Assembly: GCA_030247885.1 (NCBI GenBank)
Contig: JAPDRO010000026.1
Coordinates: 248,001-312,000 of the forward strand
Source: Taxawa tesnikishii (nom. ined.)
Lineage: Eukaryota > Ascomycota > Dothideomycetes > Dothideales
Reading direction: 5' to 3'
Length of the DNA stretch: 64,000 nt
Notes under the pieces: generated by a model
Told to the model about the DNA's origin: nothing
The model's input: only the letters and a program-made list of their open reading frames with translations
The model's database searches: none
Program-made: the position numbers and the translations under genes
Shown here: positions 45,972 to 57,955 of the stretch, in pieces
Numbering within the stretch: position 1 is the first letter of the stretch
How the letters are laid out: each line of letters begins with the position of its first letter

Positions 45972-48685
45972 CTTGACGGTGGTGTACGAGTTTTCGCGGT
46001 GGTTATTAAATATATGTAATTGAAAGGGTGGTGGTGGAATCAGCCTGTGGAAGATAGGCGCATTAGCAAGCAAGCACAAGCACGCGCTTGAGTATCGGCT
46101 TCGCCAGGCGAAGCGGAAGCCGAGCGACAGTGTGATCTGGTGAAATGAAGCCGGTGGGGTAGGCCAGCAGATGATGTGAGGTGGATGTTGATGCGCTGCA
46201 TGTGATCAGGTGTGGTAGAGAGACATGCCGACGGGCAGTGTCTCGTATGCGAAGGATGGACGTGTTCTTCGCGAAAGGAGAAGTCGAGAGCGGCGGTAGA
46301 CAGACACAGGCAGGCAGGGCAGGAAGGAAGAGGGCGGAGGATGCAGGAGCGGACGGATGAAGACGAACCTCGATGTGGGACGCTCCGCAGCGTCTTACAG
46401 AGCTCCTCCTGAATGAAATGGAGACTGCGCGTTCCCGCAAGGGCAGACAGTGGACGGATGTGCTGTTTGTGTCCTTTCGGCGAGTTGGCAAGAAGAGCAG
46501 ATCAGGTAAGCGGTACGTTGGAGTTGCGGGAGGCGAAGATCCCCGTCGCTTGATACTGTGCTATGCAGTGCAGTGCTGTGCTGTTTGGTGTGCAGGTGGT
46601 GGTGCTGGACTGTAGGGTAGGCGATGTGCAGAGGTAGGAGGGCCGACGGGCTGGAGATGGGGAGGAAAGAGGGAAGGAACGACTCTGGCTGGTTGGATGC
46701 TGTGCGACGCCTCCTTGTGTTTGAAGCAGAAGGGCAGCGAGATTGTGAATTGGGTGGTTGGCCGGGATGTGCTTGAGGCTTGTCCGCTTCAGTGCTTCAG
46801 GGGCCTGCCGGACCGAGCGCAACTGCAGCTACTGTTGCGACTAACGATCGGCTATGGCCTGAGCGCTCCTCCGTCTGCTCTGAGACGGCCGACCGACATT
46901 AGCACTTGGCACTGACTTGCATGACCTTTTGCACGAATCAAGACTAGATACACGATTCCAGACGTTTGCCCGCTCTATCAATCGCGAGCTCTTCCTTACC
47001 GCTCACCAAGGGAAAGCTCCGGAGGGTGAGTTGCCATGCAATGTGAAGTCCTCTAAAGCCACCACCGCCCGTTTTCACGGTTGCGTCTACCGTATCCATC
47101 TTGCGCCCGTCTTGGGATAACGCAGATGCCACACGTTCATTCCCGCGCCGCACGTTGGAACATGCAATCTTTATATTTGAACGTGAGCACAGGCTGTTGG
47201 TAGTGAGCGGAACGACAGCGGAAAGAGTCAGCAGCAGCAGTAGCAAGCAAACAGCAAGCAAACAGCAACCCATCCCGGCAGGCTCGGCGCCCTGCCTCAC
47301 CCTACCTCTCACTGTGCAGGATCTTGGCTTGGGTTTCTTGTCCACAATTCCAGGGCAAGCCCAGTTCTGTATAAGCAGGTGTTGAGCCGCTGTACGCAGG
47401 GCGCTGTCCTTGAGCTGGAGTAGAGACTGTTCTGTGCGACCGGTTGACCCTCGGACGTTGTCTCAGCCGCATTACGCAGACCACTCCAGCCATCTTGGTG
47501 AAGACTCTCCAAGTGCAACCGCGCACCGGCTAGCCTGCCTTACATGGATTCGTTCGCCCTTCTCGTTTCAGCGTGCTGCCTCTGTCCCTTCCTGTTCAGT
47601 TTCGTTCACTCCATACTCGCTCACCGCCACTCTCCTCGTTGCTATCTTAATGCCTAATCATATAGATCTCGACTCGCAAGATTCGAAATTCTAGAAAGCA
47701 AACAAGACTTGCCGGCTCTCCGCTTTATAAAGACTAGTCTCACCAGGAAAAAGAAGCAAGGCTAACCCCTAATTCCAGAAAAGCAGATCGACCCTTCCGC
47801 TCCGGCGCACACTTGCCCGCGCCTAGCACCGAATCCACCCCCATTATCCCTGCTTATCCCTGCATGCCCCATCTCGATTCGATCCCAAGGATTTATGCAG
47901 CAATATTACAACTCTGGCATTAACACCTTCAGCTGCTCACAGAACACATGGAGAAGACGTCCTGCATAAAGCCGATAGTGTATGCAGCGTCGTGAACATC
48001 GGACAGATAAGCAGAGCCTTTCAGTTGCTTTTGCAAAGACGCTCCTTCCGGCACTTGCAGAAGGATTTCGCTGGGACAGATCGACTGCACATCCCCACCG
48101 CACAAGGGAAGATGCCGCGGTGACACGACGTGGGATGCGAACTGTCTCATGATGCGAAAGCAGCGACGTGCGTCCTGTTATGTTTGGTTTTCTCGAACAA
48201 CTACTGTCGTGTCTCCAACCACCTCTCTCACCTCGTCTGCAGCTGTTAATTTGCACGCGCCACTCCATAGCGGAGAGGGGGTCCAGGGCACAGCATGGAT
48301 CAGCATAACGTAGCCGAGGGCTCAAAAGGTGTTGATATCAGAAGACATTTAGACAATACGTATAGGTAGCTGGGGTAACATGTACAGGTCTAAAAGTATA
48401 TAACGCTTGTGCCAGCCATGCAGAAAGACCAAGGGGTATCTCTGAAAGAACAATCCAACCGTGCTGGGTGCAAAATCCGAGGAAACAAGAAAGGGCTCAG
48501 GCTGGGGGCGGAAGAATGCCGGGCAGAAATGTGCATGTGTCGCATGTAACTGTCGTGGGAAACAGAAGAAGAAAGAAGTGTCGACCTGCCAGCTCGGAAG
48601 CCGTGTAGGGAACAGGCTTCCAAAGCCGGCAAATGGCTGGTCGCGAGAACGAAGAGATTTGGAGGACGGCGGAGGGGATGCGCGA
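45972..48685. other. Long interval upstream of G-alpha, no supported gene
   Basis: The 2.7 kb lie upstream of the minus-strand G-alpha gene and downstream of the LIM gene. Only short unrecognised open frames are present on either strand. Short direct repeats occur, for instance two copies of agcaagcaaac near 47244-47265 and CAG/GTG-rich stretches near 46560-46605. It probably holds the G-alpha promoter and a long 5' leader; no RNA gene was recognised. Confidence 0.45.
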
Positions 48686-51029
48686 TCACATCATCATGAG
48701 TCTTGTAGTTCTCCTCTCCATGTTCCTCTTGGGGCCCAACCCGCTCTGTGCTCTGATAGCTGTGAAAGCGTGCCGTTCGCAGTACACTCTACCGCCAATC
48801 TCAAAGTAGTCGTCGTTCAGGACGGAGTGGCAGTCCAAGCAAGTAAAGCACAATGGGTGGAACTTCTGTCCCTGTTGTGTCTCGAGGTACTGTCCTTCGA
48901 TGCCGCGATCGCAGCTCGTGCACAATGAGTTGTTGAGCTGATGGTAATGACGCTCGCAGTAAGGGTCATTGTTGATCACGTAGAAATCTCCCGTCGCAAA
49001 GGGCGACTTGCACGTCTTGCAGACAAAGCCTGGTTCGTAGTCAGTACGTGATAACGTGTAGTGGATATGTCGTACTAACATTGTTTGTGGTACCGGCCAG
49101 TCAAACGACCGTCCGCTGCCCTGACTGACTTGCCGGTGATAGGTTCCTTGCAACCTCTGCACTGGTGCTTGGCCGCAGTTCCGGGACGCTTTCCCGCCGC
49201 AGCGGCTGGCTTGGTGGTCGCCATAGCCTGATCAACAGTTTGCCCCTGCTGGGGCCAAGTTGGAGGATCTCTGGAAGATCTTGAAGGTCGACCAACTCTC
49301 TTCTGGAACGCAGGGTCCATGGGTGATTCTGGCGGTTCCATATATCTGGGTTTGGGAGGAGACGGTGGCTGCACGACCGACGATTGGGAAGAAGTCAAAC
49401 CAGCGTCATGGGAATGCGTAGACGCAGGCAGTTGCTGGCGCGCAGTCGCAGGAGCCTGGCTTGCTGGAGAAGGGTTCGCTGAGCCCAGAGGATAGTCGTT
49501 AGACCTAGTCTGAGGCTGAAGAGGTGCAACACGAGCAATAGAATCGTACGCTTTAGACTGGTCTTCCGCAGTGGTCGATAGCATGGAGATGCTGGAGGCT
49601 GCTGATGTCGTAGGACTCGGCCCTGACACAGCGCTCCTACCACCATAACTCCCAACAGACGACACCGAAGAAGCAGAGCCGGAGGAGAAGTGGGCAGCAT
49701 GAGCGTGGCTAGGCAAAGTCGCAGCGGCAGGTACTGGTGGCGCATGGTCGAGACGGTAATCCATCCCAGTGTCATTGCGGCTGACAGTACGCGGAGGCAG
49801 ACCTTTCTTGCCGATGTCATGAACAGGGAAATCCACGAGCGAGGCACTAGGTAGCATTGTGGCCGCTGATGGCTCCGCCTTCGAAGGTGCCATCAGAGTG
49901 GGCCTTCTGGGCCGCGAAGCGGGTTCCGCCGACCTTCTGAGCGCTGGTTGCGTCGTGCTTTCCGATGATTCATGGTTATCCTGTACAAGAGGGAAAGTGT
50001 TCGGCCGTGGCGAAAGTGGCGGCGCAGTCCAGTTCTGTTGGCTTACAGGGTCTCCCTTCAATGCAGCGAGAAATCCATCGATAGGCTCTGCCGGTCTTTC
50101 TGGCCTTGGAGGTGGAGCCTCCCTAGATTTGGAGGCATTTGACTGCTCCGAGCTTGCGGTAGACGGACGCGAAATATGACTCTGTACGGCTAAGTTTGCT
50201 CGTGCATCCGTTCCTGAGACTTTCACTCGGCTGCCAGGAGCTTCCCGCGTTTGTTCCTTATTCTCCCCTAGTGCCGTGCTTCCATTGCTGCCCTGCCGTC
50301 TCTTTGCCTGGAATGGTCCTGGAGCAATTGTGTTCATCTTTTGCATCACATTGCTCTGTGTTTTTGGTTGCGCTTGTAGCTTCCTGTCCAGGCTGTCCAT
50401 ACTGTATTCTGATCTCGAAGGGCTCTTAGATCTCGATGTCGACGCTGTTGACGGGCCGCTGGCAGGGAATGGAGGGAATGCACAATCCAGATTCGACGAG
50501 AGCTCCGTTGAAGGTGGCCTGTTGAATGACCTGGTGATTGGACTTGTGAAGCTGCGCACCGGGTGTGGCCTTGAAGGCCCACGATTACTGAAGCCACTAG
50601 GACTGAGGGGTGTAATTGGAGATCGGCTGTTGGTCATACTGATAGGCGTTAGGAGCTCTTGCTGAAGGCAAGGTTTGTCTACAGCACGTTAGCATGATTC
50701 CGAAGCGACGTATGACCTTGCATACTAGCAGCAGATGCATCAATCCGCGGAGGTGCTGTCCTGGCGGGTTTGAGGTAATTCTTCGCTGCGCTGCCCTTTG
50801 ACTCCCAGGAGCTCATAAGGGAGGGGAGCGGACACTGCGGGGCTCTGAGATCACAGGACCTAGAAACAGTGATGAGCCCAAGCATACAAGTGTGGCTTTC
50901 ATGATAGGATGACTTACTGCTGCGACTTGGTGCGCAGACATGGTCACCCATCATCGAGATCTCAATCTTTGCTCCACAACTGGAGCATTTGATAGCCGGC
51001 AGCATGGTAGATAGTCTTGGTTCTGCCAT
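48686..51029 (-). CDS. Paxillin-like LIM-domain protein
   Basis: This is a fungal protein with two C-terminal LIM zinc-binding domains. The N-terminal exon has a small Cys/His module, LPAIKCSSCGAKIEISMMGD then HVC. The middle (50.6-49.2 kb) is about 480 residues of Ser/Pro-rich disordered sequence, with the conserved lead-in PPRIDASAANKPCLQQELLT at the exon junction. The first LIM domain starts HQCRGCKEPITGKSV and is split by an intron after RYHKQC. It continues FVCKTCKSPFATGDFYVIN and DPYCERHYHQ. The second LIM begins SLCTSCDRGIEGQYLE. Relatives in yeasts (Pxl1) act at the polarised cortex and septum. The first intron (AGC A|GTAAGT...TTTCTAG) leaves a frame mismatch near 50817-50830 that again equals one lost base. 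Confidence 0.85.
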
Positions 51030-52820
51030 TGTAACGTCGACAGGTCATGTAGACCTGACTGATGTGTGGATTGTGCTCTAGTCAGTACCCCGGTCCGAGA
51101 AGAGATGCTCGAGGTGATGTTTGCTTGGCGAATGGTTGTGTTGATACAAAATGCAGTAGAATGGAGTGCACGTCGGAGCGAGATGCAAGTGCCGTACGCT
51201 GCTGCACACACGTTGTGGAAAGGAGAGGCTGAAGTTAGAGAAATGACCGATAGTAGATGGGTCCTCAGAGCTTTGGTATTATTCCCAAGTAGTTGTGATG
51301 GATAGGCGGCAAGTTCCAACCCCTTGGTTCCCGTGCCTGTGATAAGGAAAGGAACGCGATCTTTATGAATATGAGCCGCTTCTCTGTGAATATGGACTTG
51401 AAAGGAATGTGGTGATGTCCCGCTTCACAGCAGAGTGACGTCCGGTTCAGAAGGTTTCGACTGAGATTGAGAAGTGCAGACAGCCTGCTATTTTTGCGTA
51501 ATGGGGGCAGGCCAATGCCTTTGGAGGGCAAAAGGCACAGCACACGGTGCCCAGAGGAGCACGAGCACCATTGCAATAGTGATGGTGGGCTGGCCTGTGA
51601 GGGTGCAGGAGGGGGAGGGACTGCATAGCAGGTGGACCTTGCACCAAGCTTCTGTCCGCTACACTGATGGCGCCAGCGATTGGCAACAGGCCATGTCGCG
51701 CTTGTGTTCCATCAGGCAAGGCCCACGCCAGAAGCGCCGTCACCAGTCCCTTTTGAGAGAGTAGGCTATGATGGTCCAAATTTCCGACCATTGCTTGCAG
51801 ATGCTCGAGGCAGGGCCCAAATGACGGCTTCACGGATCGCAGCGGCTCCAGAGAAGCAAGACATCAAATTGCCGAACGAAGGTGGACTAATCAAGGGTGC
51901 CTCCACAAAGCCACTCCGTTTACGAGCCAATCGCCTGTCATCGAGGTTATGAAACAATGGCCCAATAGCACTCGATGGCCGGCCAGAGCAAAGACGTGCG
52001 CAGACCTCCAGTTCTGTCCCTGATGATCACCAGGTCGATCTATTTACACCGCGGCCTCTGCCTCGGCCAAGAGCAGGAGTGCCGTGCAGCAATCCGGTGG
52101 CCATCCGTTGCTACGATCTGCTGGTGCAGCAAGAAACGTGGTCGGGAGTCAAAAGTTCAAAAGAAATCAACGTCAACAGGCTCTTCAAAGAAGGCCGGTA
52201 GAGGTTGCTGCTGTTCGCGTGCCCAACAGCATGAGAAGCGTTCTGCGTTTCACCGCCATCGCTTCTGGGCTCACCGGCTAGACGATGCTATCTATCAAAC
52301 GCACAAACTATCGTCCCGACCGCCATGGAAGTAACAAGCGGTGAGTTAGAGACAGGCTGCGCTTCCAACCTACGGGGCTCTTGTTGTCACAGCATTGAGT
52401 GTCGTGGTTCTTCGCTCATTGTTGTGAGGCCTGGAACATGCTGCTCAACCCAATATGTGTGGGGTGGTCATTGAATTAGCCTGCTGCCAGCGACGTGTGC
52501 CGTCCTCCTACCAAGATTGTCGGTCGAAGATAAATTCTGCGCAATTGTTCTGTCTGGTCGTTCTCGGCAGCAACGCGCATGAGCGAAGATTTACGTTACG
52601 TGCAAGCAATACCAAGGAGGTTGTGTGCCGCCAAGTTCAACGATCACAATGCCGAGTGCAAACAAAGAACCCATCGATTTATCCAGCCACGCTGCGGTGC
52701 GGAACAAGACACGTCTTCAGCAATCGACCGGCTGTTGTGCTTGCCTAAATTACCATCTGCAATGTTTGCTAGTCCGGAGAGACGGCAGCTCCCCACGGAG
52801 GAGGGCAGTGACAACTCGAC

Positions 52821-52826
52821 CACGTG
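52821..52826. promoter_or_regulatory. CACGTG E-box upstream of INO1
   Basis: A perfect CACGTG lies 389 bp upstream of the INO1 start codon. In yeast, INO1 is driven by basic helix-loop-helix factors binding CANNTG-type sites. Whether this one is used in the same way is inference. Confidence 0.35.
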
Positions 52827-52886
52827 CCTCCCAAGATAGTTAAATGTCCGAGGCCTTCCGCAGGCTTCCTTTTTCCTCTTTCATCA

Positions 52887-52905
52887 ACACACACACACAC
52901 ACACA
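52887..52905. repeat. (AC)n dinucleotide repeat
   Basis: An uninterrupted AC tract of about nine units in the presumed INO1 promoter or leader, followed by AAAAG. Confidence 0.9.
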
Positions 52906-53214
52906 AAAGCCTCTCCAACCAAGTCGAGGAGACTTTCCGAAATCTATTGTCATCTCCACTGTATTATCCAACACCAAGGGTCCTGAGAGACCCCGCCGCC
53001 AAAACGTTCTCCAATCTCCTTAACTCGTATGTCAAGACTACATCCGCATGCTACACCGACTTTCGTGAGAGCACCAATAACATGATGGTCAACAGGGTTC
53101 ACCACCCTTACGCAGGCCGTCGCACTTCCCCTTCCGGAGGAGCGTCGGAACGGTACATCTCCTGAATTGTCCACAAAGATATCATAAGGATATTTCTCTA
53201 GCGACCTGATCGTC

Positions 53215-54907
53215 ATGGCTCCACACGCTGAAGACAACTACGGCGAAGGACGTGGCCTGCAGGGTGGTGACCAGAAGAGACCTCTCTTCACCGTGAACTC
53301 TCCCAATGTTACCTACACGGAGAACGAGATCCGCAGCAAGTACAGCTACCGCACCACTGCGGTCTCCCAGGGTTCGGACGGTCAATATGTTGCGAGCCCC
53401 AAGGAAACGCTCTACGATTTCAAAGTTGACCGCAAGGTTGGCAAGGTTGGTATGATGCTGGTCGGCTGGGGTGGAAACAACGGGTCCACGGTGACTGCTG
53501 GTATCCTTGCTAATCGCCGCGGGCTTGTCTGGGACACTCGCGAGGGTAAGCGTGCTGCTAACTACTACGGCTCCATTGTCATGTCCTCAACCATCAAGCT
53601 GGGTACGGACAGCAAGACTGGAAAGGAGATCAACATTCCGTTCCATGATATGCTCCCGATGATCCACCCCAATGATCTTGTCATTGGCGGTTGGGACATC
53701 AGCAGTATGAACCTTGCCGATGCCATGGACAGAGCTCAGGTTCTCGAGCCCTCTCTTAAGGCGCTCATCCACAAGGAAATGGCCCAGATGACGCCTCTTC
53801 CGAGCATCTACTACCCCGACTTCATTGCTGCCAATCAGGAAGACCGTGCAGACAATACCCTTGAGGGATCGAAGGCCTCGATGGCTCACGTTGAGCAGAT
53901 CCGCAAAGATATCCGGTAAGTCTTTATGAGCATATGAAGGGAACGCATATTGATGTTGTCCAGTGACTTCAAGGCTCAGAACGGCCTGGACAAGGTCATT
54001 GTCATGTGGACTGCCAACACCGAGCGCTACGCTGATATCATCCCCGGCGTCAATGACACTGCGCAGAACTTGATGAAGGCAATCGAGTCTGGTCACGAAG
54101 AAGTTGCACCATCCACTGTCTTCGCTGTGGCTTGCATCCTGGAAAACGTTCCTTTCATCAACGGATCGCCCCAGAACACTTTCGTCCCCGGTGCCATCCA
54201 GCTTGCTGAGAAGCACGGAGCCTTCATTGGTGGTGACGACTTCAAGTCTGGTCAGACCAAGATGAAGTCTGCTCTGGTTGACTTTTTGATCAACGCGGGT
54301 ATCAAGCTCACCTCGATCGCCAGCTACAACCACCTGGGTAACAATGACGGCAAGAACTTGAGCTCTCAGAAGCAGTTCCGTTCCAAGGAGATCTCCAAGT
54401 CCAATGTAGTTGATGACATGGTCGCTGCGAACCACCTCCTCTACAAGGAGGGCGAACACCCCGACCACACTGTTGTGATCAAGTACATGCCTGCTGTCGG
54501 TGACAACAAGCGTGCTCTGGATGAGTACTACGCCGAGATCTTCATGGGTGGCCACCAGACCATCAGCTTGTTCAATATCTGCGAGGACTCTCTGCTTGCT
54601 TCCCCTCTGATCATCGACCTGGTTGTTATCGCCGAGATGATGACTCGCATCACCTGGAAGTCAGCGGATGACGAGGAGTACAAGGGATTCCACAGTGTTC
54701 TCAGTGTCCTCAGCTACATGCTCAAGGTTTGTGTTGTTAAACAGCTAGATGTACACTACTGATTGTGTGCAGGCTCCTCTGACGCCACCGGGCACACCAG
54801 TTGTCAATGCTTTGGCAAAGCAGCGAAGTGCCCTTGTCAACATTTTCCGTGCCTGCGTTGGACTGGAGCCTGAGAACGACATGACCCTCGAACACAGGCT
54901 CTTCTAA
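53215..54907 (+). CDS. INO1: Inositol-3-phosphate synthase
   Basis: This NAD-dependent enzyme isomerises glucose 6-phosphate to 1D-myo-inositol 3-phosphate, the committed step of inositol and phosphoinositide synthesis in the cytosol. Three exons: 53215-53915, 53964-54726 and 54773-54907, giving 532 residues in an unbroken frame; yeast Ino1 is 533. The NAD-binding [90 protein letters not shown] and [15 protein letters not shown] stretches are all present, as is the C-terminal [18 protein letters not shown]. Codon use is strongly biased towards C-ending codons, as expected of a highly expressed gene. Confidence 0.98.
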
Positions 54908-55261
54908 TTCGGAGTTAGGGACGTGGGTTGAGTGAAGGGAAGGATGCCATGTCACAGCTTCAACACGAGTTGACATAGAGGGCATCGTCGTGATATTCCG
55001 CTTCAACGCGGGAACAGGCAGTAGCACCGTTTTCATCTCACCGTAGTCGATCTTTCCAAAATGCCGAATTTGTTGCGTTCTAGTCCGCATCTTGCTGTGC
55101 AGTTTCGGAAGGTGCGATTGTCGCGTCTGCCTGAACAAGCAACCGATCCACGAACTTCGCTCCGCACAATGCCACTTCGTTCCTTCATAAGGCCTTCCTT
55201 TCCCCATGACTTCTTTGATCGCAATATCTCCTGCTCAGCAAATCAGTGTGTGCGTATCCGA
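54908..55261. other. Intergenic, INO1 3' flank and promoter of the OB-fold gene
   Basis: There is one upstream in-frame ATG at about 55169 that could extend the next gene by 31 codons. Otherwise nothing is seen. Confidence 0.45.
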
Positions 55262-57109
55262 ATGGCACCGCAAGACCCTTCCATACAATCGTTCTTCACG
55301 CCGCAATCCTCTTCCTCGCCTACCAAGCCCGCCAGCTCCTTTTGCAAGAGACCAGGCGACGGCTTCACCGCTGAAGAGATAGATGCGGCGTTGCGTCCAG
55401 CGCCTTCGGACAGCTGGGATCCGCCGACGGAATATGAAGATTGCGATATCGCATCGCTCTATGCCGGGCCTAAATGCGTGACTTTCATGGGCAGGATCGT
55501 GAACTTCTTCGACATGTCCAGTCCGAGTAAAGCGCCGAAGGCTGCAAAGGGATGCGTTAAGATGATCGTGAAGGACAATACTTGTGCGATCACTGTATGT
55601 ACCTAAGAGATTGCGTGATGCATCTTAGCGACATCGCAGTTCAGCGGAGAACGAACAGGAAACAGGTTGACGGCCGCACTAGGTCAGACTATGGTATGCG
55701 AAAGTCCACTACCATTTCAGACTCGGTCAACTCGTTACCGTGTGGACTACCCACATATCGAACGGAGAGCAAGGCGGCCTCTCCGTAGATTCAGCTCCCC
55801 TTTTCGTGAGCATGTTTCCAGAGAGAGACCGGACGTGCCATCTTATGATCCAAGAGAACAGCGATGATGGGACTCTGTGCAAGACGCCACTTGGGTACGA
55901 AGAAAGAAAGGGGCTGGAAGGTCTCATGACGCTCAAGAACTTTGTCGAGGGAGGCCACGAGATGGCCGAAGCAAAGATTCTGGTGGTCGTGAAGAGCATC
56001 AGTGCTCGCAAGAAAGGTAACTCGATTACTTCTATGACAGGAAGATACTGATATCTGTGAGTGACCAACAAGAAGAACAAAACGAATGAGCTCATCAACG
56101 TCGGCGTCTTCGATGACACAGACGAAGCGAGCCTCACCTTATGGGGAACGGCCGCGACCTCTCCGGCGAGCTGGAAGACCTCATCGACAGTTCTACTAAT
56201 TTCGAGACCTGGAACAAAGATTGATCGGAAAACCTGGCTCTCATTGCAAGCTAGCACATATGTTGACGTCGACCCACCAATACCGGATGCGGACTGGCTC
56301 AGGAAGTTTGCGGAACGCATCACCAAAAGAGAGCATATTAACCAGGCTTTTCCATCAGAGGGTACGTAATGACACACTCCGCAGGTGTTGTGGATGCTTA
56401 CGCTCTTCAGTGAATGATCTGGAGATACTTTCAAAATCATCTATTCGTACGTTGTACACTCTTGCGGACGTTGATGAGCTGTGAGTTCTTGATTCCTGGC
56501 ACGAGATCAGTGGCTAACGACTATTTCCAGTGCGCGAAGGGTACATGGAGGTTCCTATCGGCCTCGAATCGTTTTCGTTGTTTCTGTTGCTGATACGGTC
56601 AGAGCCGTTCTACGGCTACCTAAGCATGATACTCATGGAGCTCCCGATTACGACCCTTCATCGCCGCCACATGCTGCTATGTGCCGAGTGGTATGTGCTT
56701 GGACAGATGTTCAGAGAGCCATTTTTGACTTGATAACAATTACAGTTGCGGTGTGCCACTTTTCGCCAATGCCGTCACCGGAACCTGCAAGCAGTGTGAC
56801 AAGACTGTTCCTCTCCGCTTAAACCCACGCTTGGTTTGTGCGTCCCTGCGAACACCAGTTGTCACGGCTAACAGTTCGTTCCAGATCGGTACTGTGGTGG
56901 ATGAAACCGGCTGTATTGCTCGTGGCAAACTGGTGCTGTCTGACCTTGCATGGCAGCAGTTGCTGGGAAGAACATCTTCAGAGCTTGTCGATTCGTCCAC
57001 GGAGCTGCTCAGATATCTTGAGCATCGTCTGCTCTTTCTGCGCGTCACGTTCGTGTTCGGTTGGTCGGAAGAGGTCGGCAAGCTTGCAATCCTTCAGGTA
57101 TTGATGTGA
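55262..57109 (+). CDS. Protein with OB-fold-like regions and a zinc ribbon (function unknown)
   Basis: A multi-exon gene, starting MAPQDPSIQSFFTPQSSS at 55262, a PCNA-box-like lead (QSFF). An OB-type region follows (CVTFMGRIVNFFDM, CVKMIVKDNT...LGQLVTVWTTHIS), then ENSDDGTLCKTPLGY and GLMTLKNFVEGGHEMAEAKI. A second such region reads NELINVGVFDDTDEASLTLW and KTWLSLQASTYVDVDPPIPD. A four-Cys ribbon follows (CAEC, then CGVPLFANAVTGTCKQCDK) and a helical end (LLRYLEHRLLFLRVTF). At least six introns were traced (e.g. 56017-56061). The 55.60-55.72 kb segment and the junction near 56531 do not fit one frame, so small exons or lost bases are unresolved there. The layout recalls RPA1- or SHLD2-like single-strand binders, but this is inference. 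Confidence 0.7.
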
Positions 57110-57288
57110 TGGATTGAGGGTTGCAATTGCATTGGCTGCCATCCAGGATGTCACCAAGCGTTTCCTGACTGTGGTGCACGGATGGATGATTGACGTACTT
57201 GCCATATTGCGGACATGTACTGGCTAAGTGGTTGATTGCCGGCTTGAAATTCTGGTGGCTTCCGACGTCCTTTTCTGATTTCCGTATT

Positions 57289-57955
57289 TCATGACAGCCA
57301 TTTTGCGGTGTTGCTTGGAACGAGCCGCTTCAGGGCATCGATATGCATAAGCTGCCCCTTCTGCTTCAACTCTCTCACGTCCTCACGCGTCTTCATCGTC
57401 GTATCAACCCTTCTCTGACCAAAACCAAACACGACTGTAAAGTCAGGCAGGGACTCTCCCGCTGGCACGTTACAGCAAGCCGAGATCTTGCAGAACTTGT
57501 ATCCTTATCAGCATACCATCTCTACTTCTTATCTTACATAATGTGCCGCGCACCTTGCCCACTACAGCCCCAGCCCCAACCTCGCCATTGACTTCCACCA
57601 CGCTGCTCTCGCCCACCCTCTTTCCTGCCACCGATGCACCGGTCTCGATGCTGACGCCGTCCTCGACTGTGACCACGAAGTCCAGTCCCTCGCCGGACCG
57701 TGACCCCAGCCCCACGCTCGCGCGCTCCGCGATGATGCAATGTGCACCGATAACTACAGGTGCGTTTGCAGTACTGAGTTTGGCGTATGGATGCACGACT
57801 GTGTTTTCACCAATGGTGACGGGGTAGGTGCCGCTGATGATGGCTTTGTCGGAGATTATGGCGGAGGGGTGAATCGTGCAGGGCGGTCGGGGCAGGAGGG
57901 AGACGGAGCTGCGGTTTGCAGGTGCGGCTGGTCGTCGAGAGGCTTCGCTGGACAT
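57289..57955 (-). CDS. Dynactin subunit 6 (p27)
   Basis: This is a pointed-end subunit of dynactin, the dynein cofactor. Exon 1 (57955-57554) starts MSSEASRRPAAPANRSS and holds left-handed beta-helix hexapeptide repeats: IHPSAIISDKAIISGTYPVT, IGENTVVHPYAKLS, VIGAHCIIAERASVG. A 58-nt intron (57553-57496, GTGCGC...ACAAG) leads to exon 2: FCKISACCNVPAGESLPDFT, VVFGFGQRRVDTTMKTREDV, ending LVPSNTAKWLS. Together they encode 202 residues. Without splicing, translation would stop at 57470 and lose this conserved C-terminus, so the intron is well supported. Confidence 0.92.

Larger units (their letters stand above)
51030..53214. other. Divergent intergenic region between the LIM gene and INO1
   Basis: The 2.2 kb contain no recognisable gene. 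Features seen are a CACGTG palindrome at 52821, an (AC)n run at 52887-52905, and a pyrimidine-rich leader before INO1. Two opposing open frames of about 100-130 codons at 51.4-51.9 kb lack any domain. Confidence 0.5.

Noticed and set aside
57470-57553. A dynactin p27 C-terminus ending at 57470
   Set aside because: Splicing 57553-57496 gives the conserved family C-terminus in frame, so the unspliced ending is intron read-through.
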